Assembly: GCF_000620165.1 (NCBI RefSeq)
Contig: NZ_JHVN01000011.1
Span: forward strand, 1 to 64,000
Direction of reading: 5' to 3'
Source: Anoxybacillus tepidamans PS2
GTDB taxonomy: Bacteria; Bacillota; Bacilli; Bacillales; Anoxybacillaceae
DNA: 64,000 nt
A program made the position numbers and the translations under genes. Numbering within the stretch: position 1 is the first letter of the stretch; every line of letters starts with the position of its first letter. A model generated the notes under the pieces. The model worked only from the letters and a program-made list of their open reading frames with translations, had not been told where the DNA came from and searched no databases. Positions 28,092 through 37,384 of this stretch are shown here, piece by piece.

Positions 28092-28544
28092 CTATTTAGT
28101 AGCATCTAAAGAAACATCATCTCTAGTAATTTTATGTTTGTTGTCCGTGTTAATATAATATCCTGCCCCATTATCTGAAGCTTTCAATTTGATCTGATAA
28201 TAAGATGAGGCATTGGCTGCTGCAGGCACAAACGTTACAGTGGAGTTATCTGGATCATACGCCCCTTTATTTCCCGGAGATTTTGGAATGGACTCCAAAA
28301 ATCCACCTTTAACTAAATCGTTTAATGACCAACTATTTGTCCCCGACGTATCTTGCGTTTTCGCCAAGCGTGCCGCGTTAATAATTTCCTCGGCGTTCGC
28401 TACGTGCGCATCTTTTTTCGAGTTGTCAATAATGTTACCGATAGTTGGAATCGCAATCGCCGCAATGATTCCTAAAATGACGATGACGGCGAGCAATTCG
28501 ATAAGCGTCAAACCGCGCTCATTTTTTAAAAATCTCTTTAACAT
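28092..28544 (-). CDS. major type IV prepilin
   Basis: 150 residues. Leader MLKRFLKNERG, then LTLIELLAVIVILGIIAA with Glu5. The mature part has the N-terminal helix and a Gly/Asn-rich C-terminal domain without Cys. It is preceded by GGAGAGG and a 72-base gap behind pilC, the widest gap in the operon, which may hold an extra promoter for high expression. I take it as the main pilus subunit from position and sequence; expression data would decide. Confidence 0.9.
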   Translation of the reverse strand: MLKRFLKNERGLTLIELLAVIVILGIIAAIAIPTIGNIIDNSKKDAHVANAEEIINAARLAKTQDTSGTNSWSLNDLVKGGFLESIPKSPGNKGAYDPDNSTVTFVPAAANASSYYQIKLKASDNGAGYYINTDNKHKITRDDVSLDATK

Positions 28545-28616
28545 GATTTCCTCTCCTTTTCATATAAGTCTTTTTATCTATCATTTTACAATATCTATCA
28601 TTTTTTTGAAAATAAA

Positions 28617-29828
28617 TTATTGTTGGATATGATTGAAAATATCATACATTGGAACGATGATCGATGTGACGATCGTTCCTACGACCCCTGACAAAAGTAC
28701 GATCATCAATGGCTCAATCAACGATTTTAAGCGATCCGTTCCGGCATCCACTTCCGCCTCGTAAAAATCAGCAACTTTGGCAAGCATCGCATCGAGCGAA
28801 CCGGTTTGTTCACCGATTGCGATCATTTGCGTAACAAGCGGCGGAAACGCCCAATGTTTTTTCAGCGGCTCAGCCATCGATTGCCCCTGTTCGAGCGCAT
28901 CACGCGCTTCTTTGAGCACTTTGGCGATGACCTCGTTTTCAATGACATCTTCAACAATCGACAGCGCCTGCAAAATCGGAACAGAACTTGAAAACAGCGA
29001 GCTGAGCGTTCGCGTCATGCGCGCCAGCGCCGCTTTTTGCATTAACTTCCCAAAAATCGGCAGCCGCAATAGCGCATAATCAAGATAATATTTGCTTTGC
29101 TTTCGTTTTTTGAGCGCCGCAAACACCATATACACACAGAAGACGCCAAGCGCTACAAGCCACCAATACGCCTGCATGACTTCGCTCGCTTTTAACACAA
29201 ATTTTGTAATCGCTGGAAGGTCAGCGCGAAAATCGGCAAACATTTTCACAAACGTCGGCACGACCGCAACAAGCAAAAAGATGACAACGGCAATCGCAAT
29301 GATGCCGACGGCGATCGGATAGGCGAGCGCGGAAATGATTTTTTGCCGCGTTCGGTGCACCTTTTCGAAATGATCCGCAAGCCGCTCAAGCGTCTCATCC
29401 ATGTTTCCGCTCGCTTCGCCCGCTTTCATCATGTTGACAAACATCGGAGGGAACACGCGCGGATGCTTGGCGGTGGCCGCTGATAGAGGGTTGCCGCCGC
29501 GCAAAGCTTCCTCGACATCAGCGAGGGCCTTGCTTAGCGCCTTGCTGTCGGTCTGTCCGGCTAAAATGCGCGTCGAATCAACGACGGACACCCCTGCTTT
29601 CAGCAATGTCGCAAATTGGCGCAAATAAATAACGAAGTCTTGCAGCTTGACCGCATTGCCAAACGTAACTTCTTTGTTTAGCAGCGTTGGCGGCACTTCA
29701 CTGATTTCAGTGACTTTAATGCCTTTTTGTCGCAGCTTGATGACAGCATCCCGCTTTGTCGAAGCGGTAACGGTGCCTTTTTGCCGCTGTCCTTTTATAT
29801 TTCGGCCTTCATATTTGAATTGTGGCAT
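28617..29828 (-). CDS. pilC: type IV pilus platform protein PilC
   Basis: 403 residues, GspF family. Two similar cytoplasmic domains (FVIYLRQFATLLKAGVSVVD and LARMTRTLSSLFSSSVPILQ) and three membrane helices (IAVGIIAIAVVIFLLVAVV, WLVALGVFCVYMVF, LMIVLLSGVVGTIVTSIIV). It forms the rotating platform under the pilus. It starts two bases behind pilT. Confidence 0.95.
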   Translation of the reverse strand: MPQFKYEGRNIKGQRQKGTVTASTKRDAVIKLRQKGIKVTEISEVPPTLLNKEVTFGNAVKLQDFVIYLRQFATLLKAGVSVVDSTRILAGQTDSKALSKALADVEEALRGGNPLSAATAKHPRVFPPMFVNMMKAGEASGNMDETLERLADHFEKVHRTRQKIISALAYPIAVGIIAIAVVIFLLVAVVPTFVKMFADFRADLPAITKFVLKASEVMQAYWWLVALGVFCVYMVFAALKKRKQSKYYLDYALLRLPIFGKLMQKAALARMTRTLSSLFSSSVPILQALSIVEDVIENEVIAKVLKEARDALEQGQSMAEPLKKHWAFPPLVTQMIAIGEQTGSLDAMLAKVADFYEAEVDAGTDRLKSLIEPLMIVLLSGVVGTIVTSIIVPMYDIFNHIQQ

Positions 29829-29829
29829 G

Positions 29830-30882
29830 TCATTCGCCCCGTTCCCCTATAAGATACGGCTCTACCGCTTCTTGCGAAATCCGTCCCGCTTGCAGCAGCT
29901 CTTTAATGTTTGAAGCAAGCGTCTGCATACCGGCCGCTCGGCTTGTCTGCATGACATTGACAATTTGATGGACTTTTTCGTTGCGAATTAAATTGGCCAC
30001 TGCGGCATTATTGATTAAAATTTCAGTGGCCGCCACCCGGCCGTTTTTTTGCACATTTGGAAAGAGCCGCTGCGAAATGACAGCGACGAGCACAGACGCG
30101 AGCTGAATGCGAATTTGCGCTTGCTGGGCGGGCGGAAACACGTCGATAATGCGGTCAATTGTGGCTGGTGCGCTCGACGTGTGCAGCGTTGCCAGCACCA
30201 GGTGCCCCGTCTCCGCTGCCGTAATCGCCGTATGAATCGTCTCCAGATCGCGCATCTCGCCAACTAAAATGACATCCGGATCTTGGCGCAGCGCGGCACG
30301 CAAACCGTTGGCAAAGTTATTCGTGTCAAATCCGACTTCGCGCTGATCGATAATGCAGCCGCCGTGCTTATGCAAATATTCGATCGGGTCTTCTAGCGTT
30401 ATAATGTGCTTTTTCATCGTTTTGTTCATATAGTCGATCATCGCGGCAAGCGTCGTTGATTTTCCGCTTCCCGTCGGACCGGTGACAAGCACGAGTCCTT
30501 GCGGTTTGGCCGCAATATGCTTCAATACCTCAGGAAGCTTTAATTCGTCGATGGTCGGAATTCTAGTAGGAATGACGCGAATCGCGAGCGAAATGCAGGA
30601 ACGCTGTTTGAATACGTTGATGCGGAAGCGGGAAACTCCCGGGATTCCATAGGAAAAATCGAGCTCGCCCCGCTCTTCAAACCGCTCCCATAGCGTCTGC
30701 GAAACGACCGCTCTCGCAATTCCCTCCGTGTCCTCGGGACGCAGCGCTTCTTGTCCGTACCGCTTCAATTCTCCATTAATGCGCATAATCGGCGGGACGC
30801 CCACCGTCAAGTGCACATCGGACGCTTTCCATTCGAAAGCCGCCCGCAACAGATGGTCTAATCGTTGTTTCATCGTCCTCAC
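29830..30882 (-). CDS. pilT: pilus retraction ATPase PilT
   Basis: 350 residues. Walker A GPTGSGKSTTLAAMID, Walker B ILVGEMRDLET, and the PilT-typical AIRVIPTRIPTIDEL and HTSSAPATIDRIIDVFP segments, with GMQTLASNIKELLQAG near the C-terminus. Presence of PilT implies pili that retract and so may support twitching or DNA pulling. Confidence 0.95.
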   Translation of the reverse strand: MRTMKQRLDHLLRAAFEWKASDVHLTVGVPPIMRINGELKRYGQEALRPEDTEGIARAVVSQTLWERFEERGELDFSYGIPGVSRFRINVFKQRSCISLAIRVIPTRIPTIDELKLPEVLKHIAAKPQGLVLVTGPTGSGKSTTLAAMIDYMNKTMKKHIITLEDPIEYLHKHGGCIIDQREVGFDTNNFANGLRAALRQDPDVILVGEMRDLETIHTAITAAETGHLVLATLHTSSAPATIDRIIDVFPPAQQAQIRIQLASVLVAVISQRLFPNVQKNGRVAATEILINNAAVANLIRNEKVHQIVNVMQTSRAAGMQTLASNIKELLQAGRISQEAVEPYLIGERGE

Positions 30883-30884
30883 CT

Positions 30885-32558
30885 TTAACTTAAAATTGCT
30901 ACTTTTAGCACTTCTTCAAGCGTTGTCAGCCCTAGCTTCACTTTTAACAATCCGTCGTCGATCAAAAAGATCATTTTATTTTTGACCGCCAGCTCGCGCA
31001 ATTTCGAAAACGGTTCGTGATTTAAAATCACGCGCCGCATCTCATCATTCATCACCAACAATTCGTGAATAGCAATTCTTCCTTTGTAGCCCGTCATATT
31101 GCATGTTGGGCAGCCGCGGCCGCGGATGATTTTTTCTAGCTTCAGCCCCCGCCTTGCAAAAATTTCAATCTCTCGCTTCGTCGGTTCCTGTTCTTGCTGG
31201 CAATCGCGGCAAATGCGGCGAACAAGCCGCTGCGAAACCACGCCAGCAAGCGAGGTCGCCACGAGAAATGGCTCAATGCCCATATCAATTAATCGGGTAA
31301 TCGTGCTGATCGCATCGTTTGTATGCAGCGTGCTCAATACTAAATGCCCCGTCAGCGAAGCGCGAATCGCCACTTCTGCCGTTTCGCGGTCGCGAATTTC
31401 TCCGACCATGATAATGTTCGGATCTTGGCGCAAAATCGAACGAAGCCCCTGGGCAAACGTGAGCCCGACATTCGGATTGACTTGAATCTGGTTAACCCCT
31501 TCAAGCTGGTATTCGACCGGATCTTCAATCGTGATAATATTCACTTCTTCATTGTTTAACCGGTTGAGCGCCGCATACAATGTCGATGATTTTCCCGATC
31601 CGGTCGGACCGGTAATGAGCACGATTCCAGTCGGCCGTTCAATTAACTCAATAAACCGCTGCAAATTGAGCTTATTGAATCCAAGCTTTTCAATATCATT
31701 AAGCGCCGCTCCCAAATCGAGGACGCGCATCACAATTTTTTCCCCATATACCGTCGGCAGCGTCGAAACACGCAAATCCACCGGATGAAAATCTATATTC
31801 ATTTTAATCCGCCCGTCTTGCGGAATGCGATGTTCAGTTATATCCATATTCGCTAAAATTTTAATTCTCGCGGTTAATACGCTTTGCATATGCTTCGGCA
31901 AAGCGCGGTCCGTCCGCAGCACACCATCGATTCGGTAACGGATGAGCACTTTTGTTTCTTGCGGATCGATATGGATGTCGCTGGCCCGCTGCTCAACAGC
32001 CAGCTGCAAAATTTGATTGACGAGGCGGACGATCGGCGAATCTTCTTCGGTTACCCTCTCTTCTTCAACCGTTTCTTGCGTCGGTACCATCCGCAAGAAG
32101 TCTTCCATCGATTCATCGACATCGTAGTATTTGTTAATGGCGCGCAAAATATCATCTTTCGAAGCGATCGCCGTTTCGATATGAAATCCTGTCGAAAGAC
32201 GCAAATCATCGATGACGAAAAAATCCATTGGATCGGCCATCGCTACAAGCAGACGGTCGCCTTCGGCTTTCAGCGGCATCACCATATTTCGCTTGGCAAA
32301 TTCCTTCGGCACAAGGTTCGTCAGCTTGGGATCAATGGGATAGCGATATAAACTTACGTGAGGAATGCCGAGCTGAAATTCTAACACTTCAATCAGCTGC
32401 TGTTCCGTAATATAGCCCCGTTGTAGCAGCGCATCGCCGAGCTTTTGTCCCGGCGCTTTTTGCTCAAGCGCTTCCTCAAGCTGTCGCTCCGTAATCAATC
32501 CGGCTTCTACCAGCAAATCTCCTAATCGCTTCCGCTCTTGCTTTTTCTTCATCCTCAT
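30885..32558 (-). CDS. pilB: pilus extension ATPase PilB
   Basis: 557 residues. N-terminal GspE/MshEN domain (LGDLLVEAGLITERQLEEAL), Walker A GPTGSGKSSTLYAALN, Walker B IIMVGEIRDRET, and the zinc motif CRDC with CPTC (about 470-505). It drives pilus assembly with PilC. It starts two bases behind the VanW-domain gene. Confidence 0.95.
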   Translation of the reverse strand: MRMKKKQERKRLGDLLVEAGLITERQLEEALEQKAPGQKLGDALLQRGYITEQQLIEVLEFQLGIPHVSLYRYPIDPKLTNLVPKEFAKRNMVMPLKAEGDRLLVAMADPMDFFVIDDLRLSTGFHIETAIASKDDILRAINKYYDVDESMEDFLRMVPTQETVEEERVTEEDSPIVRLVNQILQLAVEQRASDIHIDPQETKVLIRYRIDGVLRTDRALPKHMQSVLTARIKILANMDITEHRIPQDGRIKMNIDFHPVDLRVSTLPTVYGEKIVMRVLDLGAALNDIEKLGFNKLNLQRFIELIERPTGIVLITGPTGSGKSSTLYAALNRLNNEEVNIITIEDPVEYQLEGVNQIQVNPNVGLTFAQGLRSILRQDPNIIMVGEIRDRETAEVAIRASLTGHLVLSTLHTNDAISTITRLIDMGIEPFLVATSLAGVVSQRLVRRICRDCQQEQEPTKREIEIFARRGLKLEKIIRGRGCPTCNMTGYKGRIAIHELLVMNDEMRRVILNHEPFSKLRELAVKNKMIFLIDDGLLKVKLGLTTLEEVLKVAILS

Positions 32559-32560
32559 CC

Positions 32561-33901
32561 CTACTTTTCATACTGCGTGCTCTCGTTTTTTTCATTGTTA
32601 TTCGCGGCCGGCGTTTGCTCGCTTTGGCTCGCGCCGCCGTTCTGTTGCTCTAATTTGCCCGAATCGGTTGTTGTTTTTTGCCCATCGGTCGCTGATGCTC
32701 TATTCTCGTTATTCAAGTCGTTTCCGATTTCTAAACCGCGAACCTCAATGGCGTATACCGGCGGATAAAAATCTTCTGCAATGACTTCCGAGCGAACAAA
32801 TCGGTTGTGTTCGTCATAGATTTCTTTTTTTACCTTGACAAGCATCCCTTGTTTTCCTTCTTGCTTTCTTTGACGTTCCCCCGGCTTTAAAAGCGGGCTA
32901 TATTGAACGATCGTTTTTGGAGCAAAATATTCTACATCGCTCGTTTTAACTACGTATTTATACGCAAACGGCAGCCCGAGCAGCGAAACGTGAAAACCGC
33001 TGCCTGCCGGCTGAAACCGAAGCACATATGCACTCGCATTTGGATTATAAAAACGGAAGTCGCGCATATTCGGATCGGCCTTCACTTCATAGCCGAGCGG
33101 AAGGCCCGATGGCAAAGTTCGGCTCGTATGGCGCTCGACAATTGTAAAATTGGTCGGCAAAATCGCCTCATAAATAGCGGTGCCAATCATACTCATTGCT
33201 TCTGGAGAGGCGTTGTCGGCAAAATACGAGGCGAGCGAGAACACACTTTTCCCTTTCATTTCAATCTCTCGATGCGCACGAATCCACGCGATAACTTCCG
33301 CGCGGCTGTCCCCTAACGCTGCCATCGTCGCCTCGCTTATCGGTGTGCTTTGTGCCCCTTTTTGCGCAACAACATAGTTCGCAAGGTCGAGCGCTGGTGG
33401 ATTGGTTTGCAGCTGTGACGCAATGGCCAACAAATCTCGCTTGAGCTGCTCTTGATTAAGAGAAGATTTCAGCGTCGGGGAGATGAGTTGATCCAATAGC
33501 GTCGAAAGCAGCTTGTCATCCAATTGGACAACAAGCGGCGACCGGTGCCCCCCCACCGCTTGATCGATGCTTTGTTCAACGCGAAATGAAAACAATGGTA
33601 CAGGAATCTCTTCCGCTTTTTCTTGGTAAACCATTTTCATATGAACGGACGCCGTCCATTCATTGATCTTTTTTTGTACCGCTTCCATCGCATCATTTTT
33701 TTCCAACTGTGCTATCGACACCGGTCCAATCATCGTGCCTGAGGCAAAGCCATCGCTTTTTACAAAAAACGTTTGATAGACAAGGGGGGCGGCTTGCGAA
33801 AAACCTGTCAAATAAACCGTACAAACAACAATTGCCAAAAATAGCTTAACCCCAGCTAATGGCCGCACAAACGAAATCCCCCTTTTCTTATGCATCGACA
33901 T
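32561..33901 (-). CDS. VanW-domain secreted protein in the pil operon
   Basis: 446 residues with an N-terminal membrane/signal segment (LFLAIVVCTVYLTGFSQAAP). A VanW-like region lies at about 230-330 (NFTIVERHTSRTLPSG, GLPLGYEVKADPNMRDFRF) followed by a beta-rich segment (KVKKEIYDEHNRFVRSEVI) and a low-complexity Asn/Gln/Ser/Glu tail of about 60 residues. VanW domains occur in cell-surface proteins of Firmicutes; the biochemical role is unknown. Its start overlaps the end of the PRC-barrel gene and pilB follows after two bases, so it is part of the pilus operon. Anchoring the machine in thick peptidoglycan is a reasonable guess. Confidence 0.8.
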   Translation of the reverse strand: MSMHKKRGISFVRPLAGVKLFLAIVVCTVYLTGFSQAAPLVYQTFFVKSDGFASGTMIGPVSIAQLEKNDAMEAVQKKINEWTASVHMKMVYQEKAEEIPVPLFSFRVEQSIDQAVGGHRSPLVVQLDDKLLSTLLDQLISPTLKSSLNQEQLKRDLLAIASQLQTNPPALDLANYVVAQKGAQSTPISEATMAALGDSRAEVIAWIRAHREIEMKGKSVFSLASYFADNASPEAMSMIGTAIYEAILPTNFTIVERHTSRTLPSGLPLGYEVKADPNMRDFRFYNPNASAYVLRFQPAGSGFHVSLLGLPFAYKYVVKTSDVEYFAPKTIVQYSPLLKPGERQRKQEGKQGMLVKVKKEIYDEHNRFVRSEVIAEDFYPPVYAIEVRGLEIGNDLNNENRASATDGQKTTTDSGKLEQQNGGASQSEQTPAANNNEKNESTQYEK

Positions 33902-34661
33902 TCATGGATATATCAATAATTACGCTCGGTCCTTCTTCTTGAGCTCTCATGATATGCTCTGCCGTTAAGACAGTGCCCGCCTCAATGAAAACATTTCCGT
34001 TTTGATCTAGAATGTCTTTTGTTACCTTTTTGCCTTGCAATAATTCAATTTGTTTTTCCCGCAATGTTTGCAAAGTCATTTGCCCCTGTTCTTTTTCGGA
34101 CGCTTCCGCACTGTTTAACATATCCGTTGTCGCGGCTGCTTCAGCGAATGGTTCCTTTTTTTGTCCAATCTGGCTCGCATCATCGACTAAGGAAGCAGGG
34201 GCCGTTTCGTTGACAATTAAAATGTCTTTGCCATATGTCAATACAAACTCAGAAGACAACGCGGCTTGCTTTCCGTTTGTTTGCAGTTCAATCCCCATAA
34301 TGTCCCCTGTTTCCTCATCGATGAAAAATTCGGTCACTTCGCCAAGCAGCTGTCCTTTTCTCGTCATCGCTTTCGTGTTTTTAATGCGGATTTGTTTATT
34401 GACTAACTGGTTGGCGATCGGAATCTCCGCTAAATCGATCACCGCGCCGTAATTTTCCACCGTTACGGCAAACTCGCCAATGCCGACGACTTTTTTAAAC
34501 GGAATCGCCTTTAGGCTAAATTGCACATCTTCTTGTTCAATTGTTAAAAAATCAATTGTCCCTTTTTCAGGGTTGATTACGAGCGTTTTTACCGTTCCGA
34601 TTTGTCCGCCATCGGAGATGCTAATAATCGGAAGTCCTACAATTTGCGCACTATACTTCAT
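33888..34661 (-). CDS. PRC-barrel domain protein in the pil operon
   Basis: 257 residues from MKYSAQIVGLPIIS, after GGTGAAGG; an in-frame start further up is less good. Two PRC-barrel-like modules (ISISDGGQIGTVKTLVINPE and RKGQLLGEVTEFFIDEETGD) are followed by a linker and a C-terminal segment with KVTKDILDQNGNVFIEAGTV. No signal peptide, so it is cytoplasmic. PRC barrels act as protein-interaction or RNA-related modules; here a scaffold function for the pilus motor is possible but unproven. Confidence 0.8.
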   Translation of the reverse strand: MKYSAQIVGLPIISISDGGQIGTVKTLVINPEKGTIDFLTIEQEDVQFSLKAIPFKKVVGIGEFAVTVENYGAVIDLAEIPIANQLVNKQIRIKNTKAMTRKGQLLGEVTEFFIDEETGDIMGIELQTNGKQAALSSEFVLTYGKDILIVNETAPASLVDDASQIGQKKEPFAEAAATTDMLNSAEASEKEQGQMTLQTLREKQIELLQGKKVTKDILDQNGNVFIEAGTVLTAEHIMRAQEEGPSVIIDISMNVDA

Positions 34662-34665
34662 ACCT

Positions 34666-36096
34666 TCACCACACCTGTCCATTATAAGATTTCATTGTTT
34701 GAGCAAAAAATTCGATTTCATCTATTAAAATAGGATAATTGCAAAATTTCTCACGCAAATGCGCCAACCACGGCGCCAGTTTCTCATATTCTTTTTCTAG
34801 CAAATAATGTTCGGCCAACAAACGGGCAAACATATAATAATCCTGTTCGGCAAGCGGAGATCGCAAACATTGAAAGATGCGCTGTTCATACTCTTCTTTT
34901 TCCAAACGGCCGCGCATGAATTGCAGCTCCATTGCAAGTGACTGGATTACGACGTTTCGCACTGGAGAACCGCTAGATGACAGCATTTGTCCGCGATCCG
35001 CTTTCCCTAAACGTTCTTCACCGATCAACGCTTCGTCCAATTTGGCTGTCGCATCATCGACGTCTTGGGCAGCGCTCTCAGGCAGAACAATATCGTCAAA
35101 TAGCTCTTGATGTTTCCAGTTATCGGTTCTATCATCGTTCAAGGCAGGTTCGTCTGCTTCCAATTCCGAGTCTTCTAACGCAACCAGCGTTAAATAGGCG
35201 CTCTCTTGTTCGAACCATCCTTTCATAGACTCTTCTGCTTCGTCTGCCAGCAAATTTGATTCCTCGACAGATGGATCAAGAGCATCTATAACCGTGACTG
35301 GCAGCTCGTCATTCGCTTCGCTTTTGAAAGGCTCCGCGTTTGTATCGAAAAGCAGAGAATCATCCAGTTCCTCACCACTGGAGCGAAGAGGTTCTAAAGC
35401 TGATTGTTCCTCCACCGCAAGCAACGTCTCCGATTGTAAAGAGGCAAACGGCCAATCGTTTAGCTCTTTGTCGACTACCTGATCTATTTCCGACTCAACG
35501 GCGAGCCATTCCTCTGATTCTAGCGCCGAAAGCGGCCAAGCTGCAACTAATTCTTCATCATCCAAACGCTCCGCTTTCGGTTCAATTTCTTCCAAAACTT
35601 CAAGCGCTGTTTCCGAATCAGACGACGGAATCGGCCAATCATTGAATTTCTCCTCGCTGCTTTCCTCTTCTCCTAGTTGCGAGGACAGTTCTAGTTCCGC
35701 AGCTGCCAATATCTTATCTTCGAGCTCAATGTCGTCATTCTCGACAACAGCCAGCTCGTTTTCATCCGTTTTCATTGCCGTTGACGCCCGTTCATCAATG
35801 AATTCTGTATCAAAAGGAAACGCAGCGTCTTCCTCTTCTTCTCCTTTCGCTGCCGCATATAACGCATAGCCAAATTGCCGGTGAAGCAAATACGTGATCG
35901 CTAAAGCAAGCAGCAATAAAAGCAAGCCAAGCTGCCAAAGCGGAAATACCGACTGAGCGGAAACTGCAAGCAGCGACAATAATAATGAAACAGCCAACGT
36001 CGCTATTTTACCGCTCCGGCTTAATCCAATCGGCAGTATCAGTAACAAAGGGGCGGCAATGACCAAAGCGGCGAGCATGAATAAAAACGGCTTCAA
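34666..36096 (-). CDS. acidic membrane protein with repeated WP..S.SE..L.VE motif
   Basis: 476 residues from a TTG that follows GGGGTGA; a longer frame overlaps the divergent promoter region. Residues 1-80 hold three to four hydrophobic segments (LAALVIAAPLLLILPIG, LGLLLLLLALAITYLL). A long acidic, disordered-looking region (about 85-370) contains at least three copies of a short motif: NDWPIPSSDSETALEVLEE (about 151), AAWPLSALESEEWLAVESE (184), NDWPFASLQSETLLAVEEQ (212), and a weaker one near 291. The last 100 residues are helical, TPR-like. I do not recognise the family. As first gene of the pil operon it could be a scaffold that recruits several copies of one partner. Confidence 0.75.
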   Translation of the reverse strand: MKPFLFMLAALVIAAPLLLILPIGLSRSGKIATLAVSLLLSLLAVSAQSVFPLWQLGLLLLLLALAITYLLHRQFGYALYAAAKGEEEEDAAFPFDTEFIDERASTAMKTDENELAVVENDDIELEDKILAAAELELSSQLGEEESSEEKFNDWPIPSSDSETALEVLEEIEPKAERLDDEELVAAWPLSALESEEWLAVESEIDQVVDKELNDWPFASLQSETLLAVEEQSALEPLRSSGEELDDSLLFDTNAEPFKSEANDELPVTVIDALDPSVEESNLLADEAEESMKGWFEQESAYLTLVALEDSELEADEPALNDDRTDNWKHQELFDDIVLPESAAQDVDDATAKLDEALIGEERLGKADRGQMLSSSGSPVRNVVIQSLAMELQFMRGRLEKEEYEQRIFQCLRSPLAEQDYYMFARLLAEHYLLEKEYEKLAPWLAHLREKFCNYPILIDEIEFFAQTMKSYNGQVW

Positions 36097-36150
36097 TATT
36101 TCACCCCGTTTCCCGACGCAAATATAAGACAATTTTCCTAAAAATAAAAC

Positions 36151-36180
36151 AATACTTGACTCTAACATATTGTATAATAA
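36151..36180 (+). promoter_or_regulatory. possible promoter of the minor pilin operon
   Basis: A perfect TATAAT at 36173-36178 lies 34 bases before the prepilin start in the divergent intergenic region. TTGACT at 36156 is too close to be its -35 box, so the -35 element is weak or another -10 (TAAAGT) is used. Confidence 0.4.
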
Positions 36181-36211
36181 AGTTACATATTTTGAAAGAA
36201 GGCTATGCAAA

Positions 36212-36820
36212 ATGGAGAAAAAGAAATTTATTACGTTTTACCCATGTAAAGGATTTACATTAATTGAAGTGCTGGCCTCGATTGTCATTTTATCGGCGGC
36301 AGCTGCAGGGATTTTTTTATTTTTCACCAATGCGATGAAGTATACATCGTACAACCAAGGAAAGACGGTGGCCATCAATGTGGCGCGCGGTGTGTTATCA
36401 TACGTGGAACGGCTCGATTTTTCGACACTGCAAAAATACGTAGAGGACGAAATAAACAGTACAAATGCACTATATGTGGAACTAGACGCAGCCAAATGCG
36501 GTTTGTCCCTCTTTGAAAACAAACAAGTGTGCGAAGCGCTGTTTCGCCCGACCATTAACAATGTGACATATGATGAACAGCGCATACACGTCTTTATCAT
36601 TCCTTATAACGATCCGCAGCGCTGGAATGATTTAAAGCAGTCGCCCCCGGCAGAATTTCCGGCTTCGTTACAGCAAAAAATAAAAGAGACCGCGATTGAA
36701 AATACCGATCCTAAGCTGCAAAAATATTTGCTGAAAGTGTATGTCATCGTCCGCTGGGGAGACGATCCAAATCAAGCAGAATGGCTCGAAGGTGTGATTG
36801 CCAATGAAACGATACGTTAA
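36212..36820 (+). CDS. PilV-like minor prepilin
   Basis: 202 residues from MEKKKFITFYPCKG, after GAAAGAAGG. The type III signal CKG before FTLIEVLASIVILSAAA fixes a PilD cleavage site at Gly14 with Glu5. The globular part carries two Cys (AKCGLSLFENKQVC). It is the first gene of the divergent operon. Minor pilins of this kind prime pilus assembly and sit at the tip. Confidence 0.88.
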   Translation: MEKKKFITFYPCKGFTLIEVLASIVILSAAAAGIFLFFTNAMKYTSYNQGKTVAINVARGVLSYVERLDFSTLQKYVEDEINSTNALYVELDAAKCGLSLFENKQVCEALFRPTINNVTYDEQRIHVFIIPYNDPQRWNDLKQSPPAEFPASLQQKIKETAIENTDPKLQKYLLKVYVIVRWGDDPNQAEWLEGVIANETIR

Positions 36821-37370
36821 CAACAACAAAGGATTATCGTTATTGGAACTGCTTGCAGCTGTTGCGATTTCCGCTTTCATTCTCGCTTCCATTTACGGAG
36901 TCTTGTTAAGCGGCATTAAAGCATACAAACAGATCGGCATCGAAAACCAACTCCGCAGCGAAGCCGATTATGTCGTGGCTACCGTCATGAATCAGTTGTA
37001 TCAATTCGCGCCTGACGGAATTGATATGACCGCCACAACTGACCAGCACCTTGCCTTTGTCAACAATAAACAGAAAGTGATCAACCCGAGCGTTGGATGG
37101 GTCGAAGAACAAGAAACAGCTAAGCAGACATTGGATATTGAACTACAAAACGACGCATTGTTCATCAACGGCGGCAAAATGAGTTCGGACCAACTACAAA
37201 TTATCTCCAATCAATCGAAGCTTTCGTATAGCTGTGTACAGAAAGAAGGAAATATGTGCTATAGCGGCATTGTCACATTCGTGCTGGCGGTTCAAGATCG
37301 CGACCACGCAAAACCGAACGATGTGCTCTATATAAAGCCGTTTGTGCTAAAGACGGAATTCGGGTTTTAA
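36804..37370 (+). CDS. PilW-like minor prepilin
   Basis: 188 residues from MKRYVNNNKGLSLLELLAAV; a TTG two codons upstream is possible but too close to the ribosome binding site AAGGTG. Cleavage would follow the Gly of NNNKG, leaving LSLLELLAAVAISAF with Glu5. One Cys pair (YSCVQKEGNMCYSG). It overlaps the preceding prepilin gene by 17 bases, so translation is coupled. Confidence 0.85.
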   Translation: MKRYVNNNKGLSLLELLAAVAISAFILASIYGVLLSGIKAYKQIGIENQLRSEADYVVATVMNQLYQFAPDGIDMTATTDQHLAFVNNKQKVINPSVGWVEEQETAKQTLDIELQNDALFINGGKMSSDQLQIISNQSKLSYSCVQKEGNMCYSGIVTFVLAVQDRDHAKPNDVLYIKPFVLKTEFGF

Positions 37371-37384
37371 AAGGAAGTGGAACA

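Noticed and set aside
36156-36178. TTGACT and TATAAT as one sigma-A promoter for the minor pilins
   Set aside because: The spacing between them is 11 bases, too short for one promoter; only the -10 box is kept with low confidence.
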